Below, piece by piece: positions 40,031 to 51,769 of a stretch of 64,000 nt of DNA (position 1 is its first letter; each line of letters begins with the position of its first letter). Position numbers and translations under genes: made by a program. The notes beneath the pieces were generated by a model. The model saw only the letters and a program-made list of their open reading frames with translations. It was not told where the DNA came from and made no database searches. Origin of the DNA: Pythium myriotylum (taxonomy: Eukaryota > Oomycota > Peronosporomycetes > Pythiales > Pythiaceae); contig JALJCQ010000012.1 in assembly GCA_023091665.1 (NCBI GenBank), forward strand, positions 496,001 through 560,000, given 5' to 3'.

Positions 40031-43000
40031 ATGGCTGCCCGAGCCGAAACGATCGTGCACATGTCGAACTTGCAGAAGCGAATTCAAGATCGCAAGAAGG
40101 TACAACAAGATCTCGTCCACAAGAAGAGAGACTACGAAAAACAAGTCAGCCTGGTACGTGGGAGCTGGTTTATGGTCGTGATCAAGTACTGATTCTCTTC
40201 GTGAGCATAGGAACCTGGAGTAGACAGGTCTCTGTTCTTGCTCACCCACAGGAACGTGATTCGGCGTGTGTGTCTTCGTGTTGTTAAGTCGAAGCCGTTC
40301 GAGGGCCTGATTATCTTTGCGATCATTGCAAACTCGATTCTACTCGGTTTGTCTGACTTCAGCGTCGTTGACAAGTACCTCAATCCTGCCAGTGATGGAG
40401 TTAGCTTCGAGAATGGAGCGATTATAAAGGCGTTCTCCATGCGTAATTACATTCTCGAGGTCACCGAGACACCGTTCACAATTCTGTTCACTTGTGAAGC
40501 GATCATGAAGATCATTGCTCTCGGTTTCGTGGGTAGCCGTGGTTCGTACCTCCGCGACTCATGGAACCAGCTTGATTTCTTTGTCGTTCTCTCAAGCTTG
40601 GTCAGTGTGTTACCAAGCGTCCCCAACGTATCAGTTATTCGTACTATCCGAGTCTTGAGGCCACTGCGGTCTTTGTCGATGATCCCCGGATTGCGACGAC
40701 TTATCTCCGCGCTACTCAAGGCATTACCAGCGTTGGCAAACGTGCTTGTTCTCCAATTCTTTGTCTTTTTAATTTTCGGAATCCTCGGTATCCAACTCTT
40801 CGGTGGCAACTTGAATCGTCGGTGCCGGCTCACAAATTTTCCTGTCAAACTGCCTATGAACTCTTCGGTGCCGCAGTGGCCCGTACCTGACGACTATCTA
40901 TCACAGGTTTTGGCAAATCCCCAAGCTTACCGGTGCCTGGATGCGCCAATGCTAGACGATGGTGATCTCGCAAACGGCAATTTCACCAAAGAAACATCTC
41001 CGTGGAAGCGGCCCCAGGATTGTTTTTGGCCCTTCGACGCAGATGACTCGCAGGTTTGTGTTGTGCCAGGCGTATCAGGGCAGCATCCTTGTGGGACAGG
41101 AAGGACATGTGGGTCCGATTTTGATACGTTTGGCAATCCACGGTTTACGCTCACCAAGGTGACTAACTCGGCGCTGTATGATGTGAACTTCAACTGGGGC
41201 TACACTAGCTTCGACAATATCGGACGCGCTTTCTTTACAATCTTTCAGTCAATCACTCAGCAAGGGTGGACGCTTCTCATGTATATGACTATGGACAGCG
41301 GACCACCTCTCGCTGGCGCAATTTTCTTCGTAACCTTGATTGTATTTGCATCATTTTTTGTGATGAATCTCACGTTGGCCGTTATCACGGACGAATTCAA
41401 TATTGAAGACGATACGGTACCAGATAAAACAGAGGTAGAAGTACGCGTTGACAAGATCAGAGCTATGGCAAAGGCAAAGCTCCACATTCAACGCGATAAG
41501 CCGCGGTACCCTCGACTCTTCAGCATAGTCTCCCACCCGGCTTTCAGTGCTTTCATCATGGTTGTTATTCTCGCGAACACGACTGTGCTTGCACTCGATC
41601 ACTACCCGATGCCATCCAGGCTTGACAGCAACCTCGAGATTGCAAACTTTGTGCTATCATGCGTGTTTCTTCTTGAAATGATCCTCAAGCTTCTTGGTCT
41701 TGGTTTTCGTCTTTACACAAAGGACACAATTAACCTCTTTGACGCGTTTGTGGTGACCATGAGCGTTGTTGAGACGATTGTGACACCACCGTCATTCTTC
41801 GGGACCCAAGAAGCAGTACGCAAAGGAGCTGTGTCTACGCTACGATCCTTTCGCTTGTTTCGGATTTTCAAGTTGGCGCGGGACTGGCAGTCGCTCGCGA
41901 GCTACTGGCTATGATCGTGCGTGCTTTTGCGAGTATAGGGAACTTTGGTGTGCTGCTGTTCCTGTTCATCTACATATACGCGCTTGTTGGGATGCAGTTC
42001 TTTGCGAACACAATGCGATTCGATAGTGATGGCTACTTGATTATCGGGAACGAAGTTGATTTTTGGCACGGTGACGTACGTGGACGAGGATGATCCTGAT
42101 GCGTTACAAGTTGAGTCTAATGTTGTCTGGTTTGTGTAGCTACCGAGAAACAACTTTGACTCAATGCTCTGGTCAGTTGTCACTGTTTTCCAGATCATCT
42201 CCGGAGATAACTGGAATAACGTTATGTACGACACGATGCGCGGGAACGGCTGGGGGGCGAGCCTCTACTTCATTACCCTTATCGTTCTCGGCAACTTTAT
42301 TCTAATGAACCTTTTTCTCGCGCTCTTGCTCGATAACTTTGACACGAGTGGCAACAATAGCACCGCTGCTGAGACTAGAACTGACCGAATCAAGAACCTG
42401 GCGATACGAATGTCGACTATTAAGGTACTGCCGATCCAACAATCGGCTCGGGTGCTGGGTGTGCAGGAGGAATTACAATCCACAACTCCAGCCATGCGAA
42501 CAAAGTCGTCAGCCGAGAAAGGAGTGATGGACAAGACCTCATTGAATGCGGCTGGCCTTGACAACTTCAGCAGAGAGGAACAGCACGAACTCGCGCACAT
42601 ACAATGTGGTTCACCGAGTATTCGTGATCTTTCACTGAAGAAGGAATCGATTACTGCCCAGACTCAGCTCCAACCCCAATCGCGACAGGATGAAACATTG
42701 GATCCATTCAAGATCTTGCCACCGAAAGGGAAACTGTTTTTCTTCATTTCAGAGTCCAACCCGCTGAGGCAGTTTGCTTACCGTCTGATCATCCACACAT
42801 GGTTTGACTCCCTCATCCTCGTGCTTATCGTCGCCTCGTCCATCTCGCTCGCGCTTGATAATCCGCTTACTCGACCAGACTCCCCACTCAAAAATGTGCT
42901 CGCTAAAATGGACATTGCGTTCACATGTGTCTTCATGATCGAAATGGCTGCCAAGATTCTCGCACTTGGGCTCGTTGCTCACAAAGGCTCATACCTGCGC

Positions 43001-45273
43001 AACGGCTGGAATATCCTCGATGGGATGATTGTCATCTTTTCTGTGATTACGCTGATCGCGAATGCATCGCCACGCATCAATGCTGGAAAGTTTAAATCTC
43101 TGCGCTCACTTCGAGCGATGCGTACATTTCGTCCTCTCCGAGTGATTAGCCGTCGCCCCGGTCTCCGTCTTGTGGTGAACGCCCTAATCGAGGCGATCCC
43201 GGAAGTGCTCAACGTTATGCTCCTGAGCATGTTATTGTACTTGATTTTCAGCATCATTGCTGTCAACTACCTCAAGGGGCTCTTATACGCGTGTCAAGGA
43301 GACGTTTTCAGCGCGCTATCAAATGACCAACAGGATTTCTTGACAAATCCAATTGGCAATTGGACGCAGTTGGATGATGTACAAAGGGGCTGGTTTGTGA
43401 ATACGACTTGCGACAGGTTTTCAACCCTTTCGGGTAAAATCACGTCTCGCTACATTTGTGAGTGCTGGGGTGCCGAGTGGAGTGACGTCATCTACGACAA
43501 CTTCAATAACGTCGGGAATGCAATGCTCACGTTTTTTGAGATATCTCAACGACAGAGGGCTGGTCCACCGTGATGATAGCGGCGATAGACACTACAGACA
43601 TCGACATGCAGCCTATTCGCGACAACACCGAGGCGTGGGCTTGGTTCTTTGTGCTCTTCATCATGGTTGGGAGTTTCTTCGTTGTTAACCTCTTCGTTGG
43701 TGTAATCATTGATAACTTTAACAAGATGAAGGCTGTCCTAGGAGACGACTTTCTACGTTCGCCCGAGCAGAAGAGATGGATAGAGGCGATCTCGAAAGTG
43801 TCACGTGTCGTCCCTGTGCGTCCCACAAAACGACCAAAGCACAAATTGCGAGCCTGTCTCTTTGATCTCGTCAAAACTCGACGTTTTGAGTGGTTCATCA
43901 TCGTTTGCATTCTCATCAACACTGTGCTCATGGGCGCGCAGTATTTCGGACAGCCCACAAAGATGACCGAAATAATTGACATGATAAATCAAGCCTTTGC
44001 TGTCGTCTTCACGCTCGAGGCAGTGCTCAAACTCATGGCGTTTGGCCGTGCTTATTTTAATGACGTTTGGAATCAATTTGACTGGCTTGTCGTGCTTGGA
44101 ACACTGCTCAGCATTGTCATTGAGGCTATGACAGGGATGTCAGTTCGGTCGCTAGCTATGCTTGTTCGCGTTTTACGAGTGACGAGGGTTGTTCGTCTAG
44201 TCAAGGCCTCGAAAAGCGTGAGACAAATCCTTCTTACCCTCTACATTGCGCTTCCAGGACTGAGTAATATCTCTTCTCTTCTCTTTCTGATTCTCTTCAT
44301 TTATGCGACCATGGGCATCCAGTTCTTCGCAAAGGCAAAACACTTCGACAACATTGACAGCCACGCCAACTTTCAAAACTTCTGGAACGCGTTTCTATTC
44401 CTATTGAGAGCAGCGACTGGTGAGGCCTGGCACGATTGTATGCATGACCTCGCGAACACATCCGACTGCGTGGACGATCCTCCGTACAACGAGTCCATGT
44501 GCCATCAACGGCTGCGGCAGCCCCATCGCGTTTCTTTACTTTTGCTCCTTCACGTTGCTTGTCACGTACGTGATGCTGAACCTCACCATCGCTGTCATCC
44601 TTGAAGGTTTCTCTCAGTCCCAGTCGCAAGATGATGAACCCGACGAACCACTCATTGAACCCGAGATCCTCGACGAGTTCCAGCTAAAGTGGGCCGAAAT
44701 CGACGTAAACGCTACAGGTTATATTCATATTGGAAAGCTTCGCATGCTAATCACACTTCTCGAAGAGCCACTTGGGTGGAAGGACGTCTTGACAGAGAAA
44801 AGTGCTTTTATCGTCTACATGCGTAAGTCAACGAGTTGAAAAATGGCTACCAATGCCTAACCTACAGTAACATACAGGAAACTTGGGGCTTCAGATGTAC
44901 GACGGCAATACGATCCACTTTCGCGATACGCTCGTGGCCATGGCGCGTGAACTGGTCAAGGAAGTACGTGATATGTGTGAGCTGTGGATCATGACACCTA
45001 TCTAACCGCTTTATTGCATTGGAGTAGACAGTTTCTAGTGATACAGATGCGCTCGACGATCTGCCGATGTCCGAGCAAGCGCACCCAAGTCGATTGAGTA
45101 TGAGTTACTATGCCCACGAGTATTGCGCAGTTCGCGTGATCGAGAAATGCGTATGGCAGTGGCTCCGCTTGAAACGTGAGTTCGAACAAAAGAGCATGGA
45201 AGAGTACAGGAGCAAAATCAAAAACCTGCCAAGCGTGTCCGCAAAAGGTCCAATGCGCGAGTTTACACAATAA
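40031..45273 (+). CDS. Four-domain voltage-gated cation channel (Cav/NALCN-like), three frameshifts
   Basis: Exons 40031-40153, 40211-42075, 42140-44822, 44878-44963 and 45028-45273. Four repeats of six membrane segments are present, each with an Arg-rich S4 (for example IRVLRPLRSL) and a re-entrant pore loop. The filter positions read FQSITQQGW (I), FQIISGDNW (II), TEGW (III) and ATGEAW (IV), that is Q/D/E/E where Cav has E/E/E/E and Nav D/E/K/A. A calcium- or mixed-cation-selective plasma- or flagellar-membrane channel is likely. The C-terminus has an EF-hand-like segment (KWAEIDVNATGYIHIGKL) and an IQ-like helix. The frame breaks within 41894-41899, 43544-43551 and 44490-44500, each time resuming with conserved sequence; no intron can explain them. 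The coding status is therefore uncertain. Confidence 0.85.
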
Positions 45274-45666
45274 TGTAGATTGCGATTGACAAGATCGGCG
45301 AAGCGTCATACTCAGTGTGCTTCAGGATAAACAGCTATTGTGCGTGACAGTTTATCGTCTGTGTCTGCGCGCACCTCCAGGCCGGCTCAGGATTCTGTTA
45401 AATATTACGATCAAAGGTGGCGAGCTCGCATCGGGCGGCTCTTATCGCCTGAGGACCAAAGCCAGTAGAGCAAACAGCTGGGACGGCCATTGCGGTAGGT
45501 CTCCATCGGATGACGTCAGGCCATTTGCATGATAAGGTACTAGGTATATAACCACGGCGCAGAGTACTAGGAACGCTCACTGTAAATCTTTTTGGAATAA
45601 CCAGACAACCGAGGCTTCACATCCTAACGACACTTTGAGCGGCGCTAAAGAAGCATAATGAACAAC
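45274..45666. other. Intergenic, 393 bp
   Basis: Convergent 3' flanks of the channel gene (plus) and the sulfatase pseudogene (minus). No coding sequence was seen. Confidence 0.45.
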
Positions 45667-47088
45667 CTACACCTGGAGATCGTCTGGTACAGGCTCTCCT
45701 TTGCCCAAAAGCCATTGCACAATGCGTGTGTAGTGCGCTAGCAATTTCGGATCCTTTTCATCCAGCAAGTTCGTGCGCTCGAATGGGTCCTTCTCCACAT
45801 CAAACAAAATGGCCTCGTCGTTGAAACCCGTGACGTACTTGAATCGGCCATCGAACCACAAGTGCCATGAGTCCAGCGCCGATCGCACTACACGGCGCGT
45901 GTGGGATCGGCCCGCAAGCAGAGGCTTCAGGGACACAGCCTCCGACATTTGCACGGGAATCTTTGGCACCTGGCCGACGTCCAGAAACGTCACCGCAAGG
46001 TCGATGAGTGACACACCCGCGTGCGACGTCTTGCCACGAAGTGATGGGCTTACGACTGAGTCGCCGGCGATTACGAGTGGCACCTGCACGGAGGCCTTGT
46101 AAGGCACGCTCTTCTTCCAGTACCCTCGGTCGCCCAGCATCTCGCCATGATCACTTGCGAGTACAACAATGGTGTTGTCGAGATCTTTGACGCTATCGAG
46201 AATACGCCCGATGTGTCGGTCGATGTTCTCGATCATCGCTGCATAGTTACCACGAGTGTTGTTGTGTTGCTCCGGAGTGAGAGGTCCGACGTAGTCAATA
46301 GGCTGAGGAAAGCTACGTCCTTGGACCGACTTCCACATGGAGTCGGTGACACTCATGGGGTAGTGGGGTCCGTTCCAGTTGACGATGAGGAACCACTCGT
46401 TGACATTTGGGTCGTTCTGGGCGTCTTCGAGCAGCTTGGCCGCCTGCTCGCCGACCCAATTGTCGTTTTAGAACTCATCCGGGAGTGTGCTCGGGTCCGT
46501 TTGAGTGTAATCAAAGTCGCCGTTGAAGGCCTGCGCGAGGTTGACTCGTTTCTTGACGTCTGCAAGGAACTCGTCCGTCTTGTTGTGCTTGAGCAAGAAG
46601 TCGGTGTACGGTTCCGCGTACGAGCCGTTCTCGTCGGGTTCCTTCAGGAAAGTCGACTCGTAGACGCCGACCGTGTTCACCAACCGTGAGAAGCCAAACT
46701 CGTCCGCATGGAGATCGCCTGCATGGCCCCATCCGTGGCTCTCGAGCGTGTCTTTCTTATTCAGATCTAGCTTTCCGGCTGCCATCGTGTGGTACCCAGC
46801 CTCGCGCAGCAGCTTGTAGAACGTCGTCAAGCGGTTCGTGGGGAAATTGAACCGGTTGGAGAGCACGCCGACTTCTTCGTAGTGGCTCGCAGCTGCAAAG
46901 CATGCACGCGACGGCCCGCAAATAGGCGAGGGCGTGATTGCGCGGTCGAACTTGACGCCACGTTCGCGCAGTTTATCGATGTTGGGCGTGCGAAGGAAGT
47001 CGGTCTCGGCGCCTTCATTCACCCAGTCGTAGCGGAGCTCGTCCGGGAAGAAGACGATGATATTCGGACGTTTAGAGGGCGTGGCCAT
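45667..47088 (-). pseudogene. Sulfatase paralogue 1, nonsense mutation and no signal peptide
   Basis: One reading frame runs from ATG at 47088 (MATPSKRPNIIVFFPDEL) to a stop at 45667 with a single TAA at 46468-46470. The paralogues have Tyr at this point (DDFYNDNW; here DEF-stop-NDNW). Everything else is intact: the CGPSR formylglycine motif, metal-binding FFPDE, NWNGPHYPM and ASDHGEMLGD. The first ATG lies just before the catalytic domain, so the secretion signal of the other copies is missing; the upstream frame is hydrophobic but has no ATG. It is either a dead gene, or a single-base change plus lost 5' end in this assembly. The truncated product would stop at about residue 206. Confidence 0.85.
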
Positions 47089-47751
47089 TGTGTGAAGAAG
47101 GGGGAGGAGGGGAGGCGCACGCAGGTAGAGGAAGGTGGATAATGTAAAATGGGCACTTTATTATACAGTACGTACATACGTGGTCTCCTCTTTCTCGTGA
47201 GAAGCGGAACATCCGCCTCTGAGGGTTCAGGTTCCCATGATCACCGTAATCGTAGAAATGGGTACATGCAACGACTGGAGAAACTCACACCCACGTCATT
47301 CGGAGTGTGAGCCAATGGAAGCGATCGGAGCAACGTTGTCACGCAGGACGAGAAACCAGACCACTTTGGTGTTCCGCCTCTGTGCTTCAAATCCTCGATC
47401 TCCTTCAACCATCAGTGACTCTACCTTGCGCGCATCACCCCACGGTTGAGGAAACAAAATCCTGTCATTTCCCTCGTCATTCGGTAGCCTGGGACCGCAG
47501 GTGTCCCTACTCAAAACTGTAGCTAGTTCTGCACCAGTGAGTGAGTCTCCCCTCTGAATCCCCGAGGTGGACAGGTCAACAGTCTCCATCGATTACGCCA
47601 ATGATCTCGAGAATCTGAGAATGCGAGCAAGGGGCAAGCATCCGTCACAGGCACCAACAAGCAGCTTTGGTGGACCCGTTTCATTCTCCGATTCACCTCG
47701 ACCCCCCCCCCCCCCCCCCCCCCCCCTCCTCCAGCAACTCACCGACACTCA
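47089..47751. other. Divergent intergenic region between sulfatases 1 and 2
   Basis: 663 bp. A 97-codon ATG frame on the minus strand (47589-47296) has a coding-like composition but no recognised family. The right end carries the poly-C tract listed separately. Confidence 0.4.
47702..47726. repeat. Uninterrupted (C)25 tract
   Basis: Twenty-five consecutive cytosines end 25 bp before the ATG of sulfatase 2. The opposite strand is (G)25 and could form quadruplexes. Its length is likely to vary between strains or reads. Confidence 0.9.
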
Positions 47752-49254
47752 ATGGTTCTCCGCGCCGCTGCGATCCTAACCGGGTTCGCGGCGCTTTCCG
47801 GCTTCTCATTTGCGCGCCCCAACATCCTCGTCTTTTTCCCCGACGAGTTCCGCTACGACTGGATCAACAATGGCACCGACTCGGACTTTCTCCACACGCC
47901 CAACATCGATAAACTGCGTGAACGAGGCGTCAGGTTTGACCGCGCGATCACCGCGTCGCCGATCTGTGGACCGTCCCGCGCTTGTTTTGCCGCGGCCAGC
48001 CACTACGAAGAAGTCGGCGTGCTCTCGAACCGGTTCAATTTCCCAACGAATCGCTTGACGACGTACTATAAGCTGCTGCGAGAAGCGGGATACCACACGA
48101 TGGCCGTCGGTAAAGTCGACCTCAACAAGAAAGACACACTCGAGAGTTTTGGTTGGGGTCACGCCGGGGATCTCCACGCGGACGAGTTTGGGTTCTCACG
48201 GTTAGTCAACACGGTCGGCGTTTACGAATCGGCTTACCTGAAGACGCCAGACGCAAACGGATCGTACGTCGAGCCATACACCGACTTCTTGCTGCAGTTC
48301 AACAAGACAAATGAATTTCTTGCGGATGTTCGAAGGCGTGTGAACCTCTCCCAATCCTACAATGGGGACTCAGACTACACTCAAACGGACCCCAACACCC
48401 TGGCGGACGACTTCTATAATGACAACTGGGTCGCGCACGAGGCCGTGAAGCTGCTTAATGAGGCACAACACGATCCCAGTGTCAACGAATGGTTCCTCAT
48501 CGTCAACTGGAACGGACCCCACTACCCCATGAGTGTCACCGACTCCATGTGGAAGTCCGTCCAGGGACGTAGCTTTCCTCAGCCTATTGACTACGTCGGA
48601 ACTCTCGCTCCGGAGCAGCATACACGAACGCGAGCCAATTATGCAGCGATGATAGAGAACATTGACCGTCAAATTGGTCACATTCTCAACACCGTCAAGG
48701 ATCTCGACAATACGATCGTTGTGCTCGCAAGTGACCATGGCGAGATGCTCGGGGACCGTGGGTATTGGAAGAAAAGTGTGCCCTACAAAGCCTCGGTGCA
48801 GGTACCGCTTGTTGTTGCGGGCGATGCAGTCGTGGGTGAGTCACTACGTGGCAAGACCTCTCACGCTGGTGTGTCTCTCATCGACCTGGCAGTGACGTTC
48901 TTGGATATCGGCGAAGTTGGCTCGATCCCCGCGCAGATGTCAGAAGCCGTGTCGCTGAAGCCGTTGCTTGCGGGTCAGTCCCAGCCTCGTCGTGTGGTGC
49001 GATCGGCGTTGGACTCGTGGCACTTGTGGTTCGACGGTCGCTACAAGTATATCACGGGCTTCAACGACGAGGCTATTTTGTTTGATGTGGAGAAGGATCC
49101 ATTTGAACGCACGAATCTGTTGGACGAGCAGGATCCGAGTTTGTTGGGGCAGTATGAGGAGATTGTGCAGTGGTTGTTGGGTAAGGGCGATGCAGTCGTG
49201 TATGACGGGGATCAAATCGAGGCTCCAGTGGCACGCCGAATTGATGGCTATTGA
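47752..49254 (+). CDS. Secreted sulfatase, paralogue 2
   Basis: A single exon of 500 residues. Residues 1-21 form a signal peptide (MVLRAAAILTGFAALSGFSFA) trimmed before RPNILVFFPDEF. C72 in ICGPSRACFA is the CxPSR cysteine converted to formylglycine, the catalytic residue of type I sulfatases. Other family features are GYHTMAVGK, the active-site NWNGPHYPM and the C-terminal metal-binding ASDHGEMLGD. It should hydrolyse sulfate esters, probably outside the cell or in a lysosome-like compartment; the substrate cannot be told from sequence. The 3' half is almost identical in nucleotides to sulfatase 4 and the last 300 bp to sulfatase 3, which indicates gene conversion. It is divergent from the broken paralogue 1. 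Confidence 0.93.
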   Translation: MVLRAAAILTGFAALSGFSFARPNILVFFPDEFRYDWINNGTDSDFLHTPNIDKLRERGVRFDRAITASPICGPSRACFAAASHYEEVGVLSNRFNFPTNRLTTYYKLLREAGYHTMAVGKVDLNKKDTLESFGWGHAGDLHADEFGFSRLVNTVGVYESAYLKTPDANGSYVEPYTDFLLQFNKTNEFLADVRRRVNLSQSYNGDSDYTQTDPNTLADDFYNDNWVAHEAVKLLNEAQHDPSVNEWFLIVNWNGPHYPMSVTDSMWKSVQGRSFPQPIDYVGTLAPEQHTRTRANYAAMIENIDRQIGHILNTVKDLDNTIVVLASDHGEMLGDRGYWKKSVPYKASVQVPLVVAGDAVVGESLRGKTSHAGVSLIDLAVTFLDIGEVGSIPAQMSEAVSLKPLLAGQSQPRRVVRSALDSWHLWFDGRYKYITGFNDEAILFDVEKDPFERTNLLDEQDPSLLGQYEEIVQWLLGKGDAVVYDGDQIEAPVARRIDGY

Positions 49255-49701
49255 TGACGCTCACGTGACCACAGCTTTGGGCATTCCTCGCCAGTTCATT
49301 TTCAAATACATTGAGCGACGTCGAAAAATTCTTGAAGTAGTTTCGATCATTACTTGTTGTGCCTTCATCTCCCTGGATTGCTCCGCTCATTCTCGATTAA
49401 GCTACAAGATAGCCAGAGCTGGCGGTCTACCAGATAAGTCGAGTGTTCAAGTACTTCGAAGAATTGGCCATCGAGCTGTTTCCCATTTTGTGGGACTTGC
49501 ATAAACCCAACTCCTCATTTGATACAGCTAACGAATGTAAAATGTTCGTGTCTCTGCCTTTCCTGTTGTCCGTTCGACTTCTTACATTGATTTGCACAAG
49601 TTACGTCTTCGATCCAGAACAATGCAAAGCGTCAAAATGATAGAGAATCCTCATAATTTCTTCTGGTCATATTCGTCCCGACTTTCCACGTTCTTGTGAC
49701 A
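49255..49701. other. Convergent intergenic region, 447 bp
   Basis: Between the 3' ends of sulfatases 2 and 3. Nothing coding was seen. The flanking near-identical gene ends (about 48895-49205 and 49757-50070) form a large inverted repeat with this segment as its spacer. Confidence 0.5.
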
Positions 49702-51207
49702 TCACCAAAACCCGTCGAATCGACGAGCGACTGCTGTTTCCACCAGCTCATCTTCATACACGACTGCATCGCCCTTACCCAACAACCACTGCACAATCTC
49801 CTCATACTGCCCCAACAAACTCGGATCCTGCTCGTCCAACAGATTCGTGCGTTCAAATGGATCCTTCTCCACATCAAACAAAATAGCCTCGTCGTTGAAG
49901 CCCGTGATATACTTGTAGCGACCGTCGAACCACAAGTGCCACGAGTCCAACGCCGATCGCACCACACGACGAGGCTGGGACTGACCCGCAAGCAACGGCT
50001 TCAGCGACACGGCTTCTGACATCTGCGCGGGGATCGAGCCAACTTCGCCGATATCCAAGAACGTCACTGCCAGGTCGATGAGAGACACACCAGCGTGAGA
50101 GGTCTTGCCACGTAGTGACTCACTCACGACCATGTCACCGGCAATCACTATGGGCACCTGGACAGAAGCCTTGTAGGGTACACTTTTCTTCCAGTACCCA
50201 CGGTCTCCCAGCATGTCGCCGTGGTCGCTGGCAAAGACAATGACGGTATTGTCAATGTCTTTGACTGTGTCGAGAATATGGCCAACTTGTCTATCGAGGT
50301 TCTCAATCATCGCTGCGTAGTTGGCTCGCGTTTTCGTGTGTTGCTCCGGGCTCAGTGCCCCGACGTAGTCAATAGGTTGAGGAAAGGTACGTCCTTGCAC
50401 AGACTGCCACATGGATTCGGTGACGCTCATGGGAAAATGAGGGCTATTCCAGTTGACGATGAGGAACCACTCATTGACGTTTGGATCGTTCTGGGCTTCT
50501 TGCAAGACGCGCACCGCCTCACGGGCGACCCAGTTGTCGTTGTAGATGTCGTCAGCCAGTGTGTTGGGGTTGGTTTGAAGATAGTCGTTCTCAGCAATAG
50601 CACCAGCCGTACGGTTTACACGCTTACGTACATCGGCGAGGAACTCGTCGGTCTTGTTGAACTGCAAAAGAAAGTCGGTGTATGGCTCAACGTACGATCC
50701 GTTCGCATCGGGATTCTTGAGCATCGTGGATTCAAACACCCCGACCGAGTTGATCATTCTTGAGAACCCAAACTCGTCCGCGTGAAGGTCTCCAGCGTGG
50801 CCCCAGCCAAAGCTTTGCATCGTGTCCTTCTTATTGAGGTCGACTTTTCCCACAGCCATCGTGTGGTATCCCGCTTCTCGCAGCAGCTTATAGTACGTCG
50901 TCAAGCGGTTCGTTGGGAAGTTGAATTTGTTCGAGAGCACGCCGACCTCTTCGTAGTTGCTGCCTGCTGCGAAGCATGCACGCGAGGGGCCACAGAGAGG
51001 CGATGCCGTGATCGCGCGGTCAAACTTGACGCCTCGCTCACGCAGCTCGTCGATGTTTGGCGTGTGGAGAAAGTCCGAGTCGGTGCCATTGTTGATCCAG
51101 TCGTAGCGGAACTCGTCGGGGAAGAAGACGAGGATGTTGGGGCGTGCAAGTGAGTGCGCGAAGAGCGCAGTGGCTAGTGCCACGACGGCACACGCGTGGA
51201 GCCTCAT
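49702..51207 (-). CDS. Secreted sulfatase, paralogue 3
   Basis: A single exon of 501 residues with a signal peptide (MRLHACAVVALATALFAHSL) ending before ARPNILVFF. The CGPSR motif is in SPLCGPSRACFAAGS. NWNSPHFPM replaces the NWNGPHYPM of the other copies. The C-terminal 110 codons match sulfatases 2 and 4 almost base for base, whereas codons 160-390 are clearly more diverged (for example the AGAIAENDYLQ region), so the conversion tract is limited to the 3' end. Several N-x-S/T sites (NNGT, NRT) fit a secreted glycoprotein. Sulfatase activity is inferred from the family. Confidence 0.93.
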   Translation of the reverse strand: MRLHACAVVALATALFAHSLARPNILVFFPDEFRYDWINNGTDSDFLHTPNIDELRERGVKFDRAITASPLCGPSRACFAAGSNYEEVGVLSNKFNFPTNRLTTYYKLLREAGYHTMAVGKVDLNKKDTMQSFGWGHAGDLHADEFGFSRMINSVGVFESTMLKNPDANGSYVEPYTDFLLQFNKTDEFLADVRKRVNRTAGAIAENDYLQTNPNTLADDIYNDNWVAREAVRVLQEAQNDPNVNEWFLIVNWNSPHFPMSVTESMWQSVQGRTFPQPIDYVGALSPEQHTKTRANYAAMIENLDRQVGHILDTVKDIDNTVIVFASDHGDMLGDRGYWKKSVPYKASVQVPIVIAGDMVVSESLRGKTSHAGVSLIDLAVTFLDIGEVGSIPAQMSEAVSLKPLLAGQSQPRRVVRSALDSWHLWFDGRYKYITGFNDEAILFDVEKDPFERTNLLDEQDPSLLGQYEEIVQWLLGKGDAVVYEDELVETAVARRFDGFW

Positions 51208-51769
51208 GCAGGAGTTGAGGGGAACAGATGAAGATACGTTATCCTGATTTGAAGTGAGACCTTCCGTGAAAAGATCGCCGAGTGACTGCGCAAATATATA
51301 TTTCGTGGATTCACATGAATCTGTTTGTATGTGTGTTGCTCATGCATGGGAATACATTATCAACTAGTACGTGTAGCAACGCCAAGAGTGCGGAAATTGC
51401 TCGCGTCTTGCATTGCAGGCTGCTAAGGACGACAACAATGGTCTTTTATGTCAGCTGCAATTGGGCTGCACGTCGTTGAAAGTGTTCATGGTGTTTTCCA
51501 GACTCGACCACGGAGAAAGCACGTTTAGCGAGGACAAGTAGAACCCTCAAACAGTCGGTGGCGGTGGGCTTCATCCCAGTCCCCAGTGGATCGCTCTGAA
51601 ATCCCATGATCCACGGCCCCCCTCCGTTATAAACGGAGACCATGGTTTTCTCATGGACACGCTCGGAGAATGCGGCGGTGACGAAATATCCAGGTGCACG
51701 ACTTGACGGACAGAAACGCGCCTCTCACCTATTGAGCTGAGCAACCTTTGGAACGTTCGTGAGTTTTGA
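51208..51769. other. Intergenic region upstream of sulfatase 3
   Basis: 562 bp with no clear gene. A minus-strand frame (51906-51571), including MEKQQEINLISKVETTKF, has a coding-like composition and may be a downstream exon of the hypothetical gene at 51770-52444. Confidence 0.35.

Noticed and set aside
41880..41945. Intron as explanation of the first channel frameshift
   Set aside because: The only GT-AG pair nearby would delete the conserved S4-S5 linker.
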